Of a DNA stretch of 64,000 nucleotides, positions 51,501-59,765 are shown piece after piece. The position numbers and the translations under genes are program-made. Below the pieces are notes generated by a model, which saw only the letters and a list, made by a program, of their open reading frames with translations, was not told the DNA's origin and made no database searches. The stretch is taken from NCBI RefSeq assembly GCF_023856365.1, contig NC_064543.1:3121952-3185951 (forward strand). The letters run 5' to 3'. Positions within the stretch are counted from its first letter, which is position 1; each line of letters starts with the position of its first letter. The DNA is from Brienomyrus brachyistius. Its lineage: Eukaryota > Chordata > Actinopteri > Osteoglossiformes > Mormyridae.

Positions 51501-53148
51501 TCTGGATTTGGAATCGGGGTCCAGATTTGAAGAGCCATGACCTAAGGCCACGATGATAGGAGTAAGCATGACTTACATTGCCAAGGTAGCTTGGGGCCAA
51601 ACTGTGGACTTTCTATAATTAAGATATGTTTGATAAACATGGCTGAAATAATCACTGCGTATTAAACATGTTTAAAAACAGTTTTGTTAACAAATTATAT
51701 TTATGAATGCTGGTTTAACATGTATTACTTAACGTACATGTATATTATTAGTGCTGATTTAGATGCAATTGTACCACATGCTGCAGGTTTATTGATGAAA
51801 ATTTTATTTAGTTAATACAAGATAATAATAATTTCCTTACTCTCAGATGAGAATTACTGACAGAGAAGGTTCACTCACAGGTGAACCTTTTTAGATATAC
51901 AGGGAAAATAGTATGGGCCCGAGGATTGAACCGTGGGAAACTCCACACAGAGCAACTGAAGAACAGGTACAATCACCTGGCCTCACTGAGAACCTTCTAC
52001 CCATAAGATGTGGTCGAATTACAATTAGAAGGAGATCATTTACCATTTTTGAGAGAACAGTCTCTGTACTATGCTGAGGCTTGAAGCCTGATCGGAAGAT
52101 CTCATGTACACCAGCCTTGTTTAGGTAAGTCTGTCACTGCAGACTCACAACCTTCTCCAATATTTTGGATGAAAAAGGTAGCCTGGAAATGGACCTAAAA
52201 TTAGGAAAAATGTGTGCCATAAAAATTAGGTTTCTTTAATAATCACTGAACCAGATGCAAAAGGAGAAGTTGTAATAAATAAACAATGAGGGTTGTATCA
52301 AACAAAATAGAACAAAACTCAAAACAAACAGGATTGCCGGGGATCCTAACTTGGAAAGTAGATAAAGTTTATTATTATAATGTTACATTGCAGTTTTTCC
52401 TGAAAGGATACGCTTGCTGAAACTTTACAAATGTAAAAACAAGAGTAAAAATGAACAAATGGGGAGGGGTTTAGTTGTGGTGATCAGAGATCTGTTTTGG
52501 GAGCTCAGAGATAGCATTATGCAGTCTGCTTTATATCTCTTACAGACAGTTTTATGCCTGAGTAGGACAGAAGACAAGAGAGATTTTTAGAATTTGCATT
52601 TGTTATGACAGCCGCTGTATGCTTCACAATTCTGTGATTAATGTTGACCCAGGTGGAGTCTTTACCTGAAGTTGCCAAGGGCATGGAGCATACAGCATCC
52701 CCAGCAAATATGCTCAATCCTGAGAACTGTTTAGAGACATCTCAAATTCTAGGCTCACCACTCGTGGGAAAATGCAATGACATTCGTTAAAATGTCGCCC
52801 TTCTACATTCTTGATGTAATAATTGTGGTAGCATGTATCTATGGCACCGGAATGTATGTTGTTTGATGAGGCACATTTCACGCTTAAACTGAAAAAAAAC
52901 GAATGACCAAAATTATGAATGAAGCTTTTTTGGTCACCACAAGGGTTAACATAGTTTTATAAAAATCTGTGAATGCACTCAAAGCACTAAAAATGGCAAA
53001 CGATTTGTATTTTGTTTGGTTACTTATTGATAGGGATGGATAGGGTTAAAGTTGTCATAGCTTGGATTAGAGTTATGCCCACAGAAATTAATGGACAGTC
53101 CCCACAAAGATTTCAATACAAGGGTGTGTGTGTCTGTATTTACCACAT

Positions 53149-53197
<49 letters not shown>

Positions 53198-56100
53198 CTT
53201 TTGTGGAGTGGTCAGGCGAGTATAGACAACTTTGGGGGCCGGTGTGTGGCTCAGCGGGTTGGGCCTTGTGCTCTGGATTGGAAGGTCACCAGCTGGAGTC
53301 CCAGGACTGGTATACCAGTGCTGCCATGGGGTCCCTTAACCCCCCCAGCTCCAGGGGTACTGCACGCAGTTTGGCTCTGTACTGCGACACCCCACCTCCC
53401 CCACCCTCTCAGGCTTGCTCACACCTGTATGTGTCTCATGGAAAGCGAGAGGAAATAGGCAATAAAGTATCACGCTCCGATTCTCGCTCACGCATGGACA
53501 GCTCATGTGGCTGCACATCCAACAAGCTGAAAACACTTACCTGACATTCCACCAAAAGTGTTGCGTGGGAGCAGACAGTGGTTGGTTGACTCCCCGTTGC
53601 AGAATATCATTTGTCCCTCGGCTCTTCTGCTCTCTCCTTGCCGCCTGCCATTGCTTTATTAATATGCGTTTCACTGCTTGTGCCTGACCTGCATGTCTAA
53701 ATTGGTACCTGCATATAATGGCCAGTCTTACTAGGGAGTCGAGAAGAGCAGAGGCAGCTAAAAACAAACGCACACAGCACACTGTGTTCCCTGCTCAGCT
53801 TGTTCCCAGGCCTAGTTTAAATGCAATTAGCCAGAGCTTTGGAGGCGGCAGGCAGCAGGCTAAATGAAGCCGGCGGCAGTGATGCAGTAGCCAGCCGGCC
53901 TCCCCGGTGGAGCCGAGTATTAATTAGTGTCCAAAGCAGAGACATGACTTTAAGAGCTTTCATTATATGAAAGGATGGACACTGATAATGTGGCAAGCAT
54001 TACACCAACCCCTTTGAAAGTCTTTCTTTTTTTGATGAGTCCATGTGGACTTTCATTATTGTCTTTTCCACCCGTACAGCTGTCTTTTGAGGTTGTTAAA
54101 GAGAATCTTGGTCACTGGAGTCACCCAGTAGAATAAAGTGATTCCACAGTTACTTCAAAGGTGACATCGAAGAAGAACATCTGCAGGTTGTCTGTGTGTG
54201 TAAAACACACAATTTGTGACAACTGAAATGTTTGCTCCTCAGCCTAAAATCTCTGACTTATGCCATAACAATGACTTTGGTATATCATGGAGTGGGGGGG
54301 GGGGGGTGCCGAACCCATTTTAATGTTTTCTTCCAGTACTGAACATCACGGGAGCAGAAACACAGAAATGGTACACTTTTCATTTTGAGAGACACCTAGT
54401 GGGCATGTGTTAGTTGTGGTCAGCAGGGAAGGACAGATGGAAAGATCTTCAAAGGTTACTTTTTCTCAGTGGAAGATAAGCTTAAAAATGATTGTTCCAC
54501 AATGGATGTTTATATCCTTTTGAAATGACTGTTGTTTCTGCTGTTGATCCATTTCGCTCCATACACAAAAGAGTACTGTCTCACCCTTCAATGTATTTTC
54601 AATTAGAAACCTCTGAAGAATTTCACACCTCAGGAGGAGTTGGCCTTTCTCCTGATAGCTTGGAAAATAAATTAAGAAATTTAACATTAGGAAACCAAAA
54701 TTCAAGCAGGGCCCTTCTCCCAGGAGTCATAATGCGTCCAGTGAATTTGTGTGTAAACGCAAGACACATGGAAACTAATTCATTTAAATATATTTACTTC
54801 ATTGCGGTTTGAGTACTTTTTAAATTGTGCTTGCTGTATTTTGTCCTTTTAAATGCGGATGTTGCCATTTAGTAACAGGAGGTCCAGATGCAACTAATAC
54901 CCTAATACATTAATCCACTGCCAAAACAACCCACAGGGCTAAATCTAAGCAAGTGTATGTGTGTCCATCATGAATATCTAAAGAAGTGGCAGTCATGAAT
55001 GTGTTTAATAGTGTGCGTGAACACAGGAGACATGCAGTCTTCGAGGAAGTTCCCTCAAGTTCTCCACTGACAGCGTGGCTGCCTTTCTCGATTGCTCTTT
55101 AATGCACAGCAACCATCTGGCCGTTATGACTAAATTGTCTGAAAAACAGCAAAGACTATTCGATTTTGTTGTTAATGATAAGTGTCTATGGAGACGACAA
55201 TGTGACTCTTGATCTGTGAAATATGATCATTTGGAGACCACCCTTGGATAGTTCAGGTGCAGAAAGTGTAAATTTAAACCAAGATTTCGTTTCAACCAAC
55301 CAGTTGAGTACTCTGTGGCTGCAATTATATTCAACTGGTCGGCTGATGCAAATCTAGATTTTTACTTACTGGACCTGAACTCTCCACCTCTGCCCTTCTC
55401 GCTCTCCAAGTGAGACAGGCATGCATATGTTTCTGTGTCGGATCTAGTTTTTTGGGTTCAGAGAAGCTGGCTCAGCAGTTGGGGCTACTGGCCTAGTTTA
55501 AGGACCCAGTGGTGATATGATTACACTGCAAGCCAAAGGGATTTGAACTCATGACATTGCGGACACCGATCCCTAACCTGCTGAGCTGCACACAGCCTGC
55601 AAAATATAGTTCCGCATTTTTCTGACTACCTGCACTAGCTATCAAATGAAAACCTTTTTTTCCTGAAGATGTGAAGCAAGCAATGGCAACACATGACCAC
55701 CTTCTGTTGATTAAACCAAGGGCGGGTAATCTCATCCAGAAAGGGCCATTGTGTATGCAGGTTTTCGCTGCAACTCCCTAATCAGATTACTGATTAGAGG
55801 ACTGATTGGCTGAAGAGTCCTCACATCTGGGTTTGAACAGCTGACGTAAAGGTTATCCCAAAATCCTGCGTACACTCTGGCCCTTTGCAGATAAGGTTGG
55901 CCACCCGTAGATTAAACTGAGGTTACGGAGGTAGTTTTTTGCTGTCAGCCGGGACAACCTGAATCATTTGTGATGAGACATGAAAACCTGAAGATAGTCT
56001 AGGTTTAAATATTGGCAGAGTGTGTGACTGCCATGCAAACCGAGGAGGCCCCCTGCCTGTTGGGGGCTTTTAGCTGAAGGATTGTTTCCTGTAGTCTGTT

Positions 56101-59100
56101 ATCATTTTAAACTGACAGTATTTTTGAAAATATTTAAGCTAATGAAATGAATAGAACAGGATTATTTATGAGTCTTGAAAAGCCTTATACCAACTCTAAA
56201 TTTAATAAGAAGCTTCACATTATGCTGTAATTGTTTCTCTCTCTCTCTAAATTGTGGCTTTTGCTGTTATCTCCAATGAGCAAAACGTTTCCTCATATAG
56301 AATCTGAAATCTGTCTCCTCAAGCACTGTTTGTACACCAGTGTGTCTTCATTTGATGAGGGGGCTATTTTTTTGCACGAGATTATAGGGCTCTGCTGTCT
56401 TTACTTGTCATAACTTTTCATTCAGGACTGCTGTTCTGTGCACTATATATAATGAGTGTGGACAATTTTTGTAAATTAGTTTTTAAAATGCTGATGCAAA
56501 TCTAAAACGACAAACTTGGCACACTGGCACGTGATTGCTTTTTCATCTACGATAAAATAGGGTCGATCTGAAGGGAATCAGAATTAATTTATTTACACCA
56601 AATTCCTTCCTAAAAAAAAAAAATAATAATAATTGCTGATCATGATTTGAGTTTTGTTTTATATCTCCCTGTCCCAAGAATCTGCATCCCAGGCCAACTC
56701 TGCCTTGCAGTTTTACAGTTACAGTTATTGTTATTTTATAATTTAAATATCCTCTGAGATCTAACAGCTGGTGTTCTGGGGAAACTAATAATGTGGTTTA
56801 TTTAATCTGGCAAATGTCAGAAAGCAGCATTTGGATGTGCTGCAGGATAAGTGCTGGGCTGCTTCTTCCTAACCAGATGTTGGAATTGCTAACGGTGCAT
56901 AAGCACATGTACCAGGCAGATGTCAGAGAGGGCTTTATGATTAAGATTAATGGCAGTGGCTTGTCCCTCCTTACTCCTGTAGGTTGTGTACTTCCTGCCT
57001 TGTCTGTGAGTTTCTGCAGTATTATTCACTGCTTGAGTATTTGATACACGGGACAGCATGTACTTTTGGGGTATTGCAATTAGTCCCGTATGCACTGAAG
57101 GGTAGGCGGAGCACTAGGACCACGAAGAGCCAAGTGAAGAGCTGACGTACGGAGATCACCCGCTCGGCCGATTCCATCATTATAGGGGAACATTTCTGCA
57201 TATGCATCTTTTCTCCATTCTCTTTCTGATAAGGTACAGGGTTTACTGGCCGACACGGTCCTTCCACTGACATCTCAAACTACCTGCGTTACTGGTTTGA
57301 ACTTGGCCCTGCCTTTTTTGGGCAGTTCTCCCCGGGTTTTTGTCTCGGGTTACTCTCGGTAATTTGTTTTCGTCTCACACTGCAGTCTCATTGTTTATTT
57401 GAATTACTGATGCCAAAATTTCCTTTCGCTTGTTTGTGTGTCTTATTGCCCTGTGATCTCCGATGGACTAATATGCCCCGATAAATTCCCTGGGATTCCT
57501 GGTATGCGTTTAGGATAATTGCAACACCGACTGATTATTGATTAAGAGGTTTTAAGAAATGCGTATAGTAAACGAAAATATTGAGCTAAGTTAAGGACGT
57601 TTTGTTTATTACGATTCATTACTCTTCACATTGTAATGGACTTTCATTAATGATCTCCTACCCCCCCCCCCCCGATGTATGGAAGGAAATGGGGGGGCAG
57701 GGAGGGGTTCCAAAACAGAGGAGGAAGATACTGGAATTCAGCAGTGGCACAGCAGTTTTGATGACGAAAACAATTTAAAAATCATAGAATCAAACAACAG
57801 CAAAGAATCTACAAAGGCCTGCGGACATGAGTGTGAATTTGATGGCTGGTGCTGGTGTTTGTCTGTATCACCCTGACCCATGAGAGCAGAGAGAAAAGTG
57901 GTCCTCCTTCCCAAAATGCCCCACACAATTATACACTATATTGCCAAGAGTATTGGGACACCTGCCTTTATACACACATGAACTTTAATGGCATCCCATT
58001 CTTTATACAAAGGGTTTAACATGGAGTTGGCCAAACCCTTTGCAGCTATAACAGCTTCAACTCTTCTGAGAAGGCTGTCCACAAGGTTATGAGTGTGTTT
58101 ATGGGAATTCCTGACCATTCTTCCAGGAGAGCATTCGGGAGGTCAGGCACTGATGTTGGACAAGAAAGCCTGGCTCAGTCTCCACTCCAATTAATCACAA
58201 AGGTGTTCTATCGGGTTGAGGTCAAGGCTCTGTACAGGCCAGACTCACTCATCCATGTCCTTATGGACCTTACTTTGCACACTGGAGCACAGTCATGTTG
58301 GAACAGGAAGAGGGTGTCCCCAAGCCCCTCTTCTTTTCAGTTATATTGTCTTCACCTTTGTAATGCATATTTTTTCCCCAAACTGAATGGAATAGTGATA
58401 CTTTATTAATCCCTGTTTGCCCCCATCTTACTCTCCATGACATGCACATATGCAGGTGACAGCAAGCTTGGGAGGTCACAGCAAAAGCGTCAGCCACCTT
58501 GTGGCACCCAGGGACTTGAGGGTCTGGCTCAGGGGTCCACGACCATGGTGGCTATCCTGTGGAGGCCAGGCTCAAACCAGTGACTTTCTGATCACAGGCA
58601 CAGAAGCTTAGCCTGCTGAGCCATACACTGCACAATCCTCTGTGCATAACCAAAATGGCCGACACAAAGGTTCATCTGCATCGCCCTTCCCAGAATTTGA
58701 CCAGGAGCTTTCACATTCATTTATGCATGCTGTGATGAAAATTGGGTTGAAAATGCAATAGATGACTTTCTATATTAAGACCGGTGTGGGGGGGCCGGAA
58801 CTGCAATTGTTGATTATGAAATGTGTCAGACAGCAGTTCGGACCTTTTGTAAAGGTTAAAGCTGAGCAGCATGACAGACAGCGTGACTTTTCTGCATTCA
58901 GCAACCGGAATCTAATGTACTCATGATTATTGGTATAAATGCAATACAGAATACTGTGTGTATATTGGATCTGGGGATGTTTGGAATTATTTGCCATAGT
59001 TCAGTGCAAATATCAGCCTGCTTGTGTAATGTTTTTCTTGTGTGAGTTCACAAATGGTAGTTAAACAGTTGGCACTATGAGATCGTCCCATTTTTCATAA

Positions 59101-59765
59101 GGTCTGATTCTCTCTCTTGAAGTTATGGTTGATTCAACCCCACATATAATGAATTCAAATGCACTGTATATTCTTTAAAGGTAAATGGCATTTAGATTTT
59201 AAAAAGCAAAGACGAGGCAACTTCTATCACCCCATTATCACATTATTAGTATGATTTAGTTTTTACATGTGAACGTGTGATGCTTGTCTGTTGATTTTTA
59301 AATTTTATTTAACTCCACACGGTTGTCTGCGGAATTCTCTAAGCTGTCGGTTCTGCAGCAAAAGGAATGTTACTTTGACACATAGCTGACTAAGCAGTTC
59401 GTGTTTTAAGAGATTTTGTTATTTTTGAGTTTTAATTCTTTAACAACTCTAAAGGCTGTCCAGACAGCTGTACGAGACTCTGGTCCTACAACTGATCAAG
59501 TACAGGTGTTTGTAGATGCATGGATGTTTATATGCTAAAGTAGAGAGTGTGATTATAAGGTTAACGGTCATTGATGTGAACGTAATCATTGGTCTTTCCC
59601 CACACCTCCTCCATCCCTCCACCTTCACAGGTCAGAACTCGACTTTCCCTGCTGTGGCCCTTTGGGTGACAGTGGGCCTGGCCATCTGCCTTCTGGGGCT
59701 GCTCATTGCTCTGGCTGCTGTGTGTCGCAGGAAGATCAAAGAGAGCTGCGAAGAAGCTGCTGCAG
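39473..59765 (+). CDS. cd276: CD276 / B7-H3, two-Ig form (partial, last tail exon(s) not seen)
   Basis: Joining 39473-39515, 48528-48878, 50138-50434 and 59631-59765 gives a continuous frame of about 275 residues; every junction is phase 1 and GT-AG, the standard for immunoglobulin-superfamily genes. The order is: a short hydrophobic signal peptide, one IgV domain, one IgC domain, a stalk, a transmembrane helix and the start of a basic cytoplasmic tail. Diagnostic B7-H3 stretches are NRTSLFPAQLGSGNASLLL, CFVSLGTFGSGAL, GNVTTSQ-like DNVTTSQVASEEGLFNVRS, LRVVLEPNSTYSC, and ALWVTVGLAICLLGLLIAL with RRKIKESCEE. CD276 is a cell-surface immune checkpoint ligand of the B7 family. Mammals often have a duplicated V-C pair; only one pair is present here. 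Other B7 members (PD-L1, B7-H4, ICOSL) fit much less well. Confidence 0.92.
40605..40800 (+). mobile_element. SINE copy (tRNA-derived family 2), diverged
   Basis: GCGTGGCTCTGCAGGTTAGTGCC resembles the A-box region, and CATTGGGTCAGATCC about 40 bases later a diverged B-box. The body continues with TTGAGCCCTTAAGCAAGGTC and CCTTAACC, and the tail with TTTTGATAAATAAATGTGAA. This is the layout of common fish tRNA-SINEs. Confidence 0.6.
44284..44492 (+). mobile_element. SINE copy (tRNA-derived family 1), internally deleted
   Basis: Starts GGGGCGGCATGGTGGTGCAG (A-box TGGTGCAGCGG) and GGTTAGCACTGTTACCTCAC, jumps from the B-box region straight to GTGAGTGAATGGTGTGTGAG, and ends with GGATAAGATGGATGTATGGA. 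About 130 bases of the middle are missing relative to the copies at 62-63 kb. Confidence 0.8.
47481..47870 (-). other. unrecognised 129-codon open frame, Cys/His-rich
   Basis: The minus strand reads an uninterrupted frame with PCGHYMNMQTNYWTDGHGDG followed by CSCNAHPPHCGLKT and KTCPDLYKRVKDD. The clustered Cys, His, Trp and Gly residues are unlike a random AT-rich frame. The adjacent frame on the same strand (48099-47857) ends within 15 bases of the start of this one, as a frameshifted coding sequence would. I do not recognise the family. It may be a decayed retrocopy or transposon-borne gene within the cd276 intron, or chance. Confidence 0.25.
48528..48878 (+). CDS. cd276: cd276 IgV exon
   Basis: The acceptor is CTTTTCATCAG at 48527 and the donor is G|GTGAGT at 48878/48879; 351 bases, phase 1 at both ends. 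It reads ALDVHVPEVPVVALYGQDVT, then LHCTF (first Ig cysteine), NVYWELADTKRSVHSFSAG, NRTSLFPAQLGSGNASLLLH, and DDGIFSCFVS (second cysteine with the D-x-G-x-x-x-C motif). Four N-glycosylation sequons are visible (NTS, NLS, NRT, NAS). This is the membrane-distal V-set domain. Confidence 0.95.
48879..50137. other. cd276: cd276 intron (1.26 kb) containing a Tc1-derived MITE
   Basis: GTGAGT at 48879 to TGATGTTAG at 50137. About a third is the element at 49107-49523; the rest has no recognisable feature. Confidence 0.8.
49107..49523 (-). mobile_element. internally deleted Tc1-like element with TA target duplication
   Basis: The left terminus TACAGTACAAGTCAAAAGTC and the right terminus GACTTTCGACTGCTACTGTA (inverse) match at about 18 of 20 positions, and a TA is found at both outer ends, the signature of Tc1/mariner insertion. 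The minus strand between them keeps a piece of the transposase C-terminus (DLWKLLQDYCRNIPGGYIWR, then AKEGYLN), but the catalytic core is deleted. It is a MITE-like derivative of a fish Tc1 family. Confidence 0.88.
50138..50434 (+). CDS. cd276: cd276 IgC exon
   Basis: The acceptor is CTGATGTTAG at 50137 and the donor is G|GTGGGT at 50434/50435; 297 bases, phase 1 at both ends. It reads APYTKPQVTLAPDLNLRPGD, then VSLTCVAYGGFPQAQVQWQD (first cysteine and core Trp), NVTTSQVASEEGLFNVRSVL and NSTYSCRLHNPLLGEE (second cysteine). Three sequons are visible (NMT, NVT, NST). This is the membrane-proximal C-set domain; the APYxKP start directly after the V exon is typical of B7-H3. Confidence 0.95.
51080..52210 (-). 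mobile_element. L2-clade LINE fragment, antisense, decayed
   Basis: The + strand text GTAAAGCATTTCAAAGTTTGG, ACGGAAAAGGCATGATTACC and GGGCCCGAGGATTGAACCGT, with CTTGAAGCCTGATCGGAAGA and TGGACCTAAAATTAGG, is the reverse complement of a reverse transcriptase of the L2 type common in fish. On the minus strand the stretch near 51940-51910 matches the TCGVPQGSILGP block in degenerate form. Large internal parts, including the YADD region, appear deleted. A MITE is inserted at 51356-51539. Confidence 0.6.
51356..51539. mobile_element. hAT-type MITE nested in the LINE fragment
   Basis: The ends GGGGCTATTCAACT and AGATTTGAAGAGCCATG are approximate inverses. The flanks ACTTGAGG (51348-51355) and ACCTAAGG (51540-51547) agree at 6 of 8 positions, as an eroded 8-base target duplication would. 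The body, with CTCAAGGGCCGAGCACTGCT and CACCGGTGTGAAGCCTCTGT, belongs to a frequent fish repeat. Confidence 0.6.
53151..53196. repeat. (TG)n microsatellite
   Basis: About 23 TG units. Confidence 0.95.
53237..53480 (+). mobile_element. SINE copy (tRNA-derived family 2)
   Basis: GGTGTGTGGCTCAGCGGGTTG contains a perfect A-box (TGGCTCAGCGG); AGCTGGAGTCCC follows as a diverged B-box. The tail GGCAATAAAGTATCACG is the CR1/L2-type 3' end also seen at 2928 and 58395. Orientation is +. Confidence 0.65.
55440..55600 (-). mobile_element. SINE fragment (tRNA-derived), antisense
   Basis: On the minus strand TGCAGCTCAGCAGGTTAGGG is an A-box region and GAGTTCAAATCCC about 45 bases later a good B-box. The distal body is short, running into CCAACTGCTGAGCCAGC. 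No tail was identified. Confidence 0.5.
55709..55917. mobile_element. hAT-type MITE with perfect 8-base target duplication
   Basis: GATTAAAC occurs at 55709-55716 and again at 55910-55917. Between them lies a 193-base element whose ends (CAAGGGCGGGTAATCTCATC and GATAAGGTTGGCCACCCGTA) are inverted copies, with AAAGGGCC / GGCCCTTT continuing the inverted repeat inwards for about 45 bases. The 8-base duplication places it in the hAT superfamily. No coding capacity. Confidence 0.8.
57939..58330 (-). mobile_element. truncated Tc1-like transposon, same family as 30252-31700
   Basis: CACTATATTGCCAAGAGTAT is an intact-looking terminal repeat, followed by ATGGAGTTGGCCAAACCCTT, TTGCAGCTATAACAGCTTCA, CTATCGGGTTGAGGTCAAGG and AGTCATGTTGGAACAGGAAG. 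The same order occurs in the 30 kb copy. The minus strand is the coding strand (C-terminal half of transposase). The text stops near 58330, so more than half, and the other terminus, are missing. Confidence 0.8.
58395..58637 (-). mobile_element. SINE copy (tRNA-derived family 2), antisense
   Basis: Read on the minus strand it starts GTATGGCTCAGCAGGCTAAG (A-box TGGCTCAGCAGG), has AGTCACTGGTTTGAGCCTG (B-box) 40 bases on, and ends GGGATTAATAAAGTATCAC. It adjoins the broken end of the Tc1 copy. Confidence 0.7.
59631..59765 (+). CDS. cd276: cd276 stalk, transmembrane and tail-start exon
   Basis: The acceptor is CACCTTCACAG at 59630 and the donor is G|GTGAGG at 59765/59766; 135 bases, phase 1 at both ends. 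It reads GQNSTFPAVALWVTVGLAIC, LLGLLIALAAVC, then RRKIKESCEEAAA. The first residues are the stalk, with one more sequon (NST). About 22 hydrophobic residues follow, then an Arg-Arg-Lys stop-transfer and a membrane-proximal cytoplasmic Cys. The frame beyond the donor (to 59812) is intron read-through, so the protein must continue in a further exon. Confidence 0.93.

Larger units (their letters stand above)
50435..59630. other. cd276: cd276 intron (9.2 kb), repeat-rich, no second Ig pair
   Basis: I looked for Ig-type cysteine frames (LxC... DxGxYxC) and found none. The intron holds an antisense LINE fragment, two hAT-type MITEs, several SINEs and a truncated Tc1, listed separately. Remaining DNA is unassigned; 53770-53990 looks non-repetitive and GC-richer. 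Confidence 0.6.

Noticed and set aside
53128..53544. 138-codon open frame with a run of CV
   Set aside because: Translation of a TG microsatellite running into a SINE.
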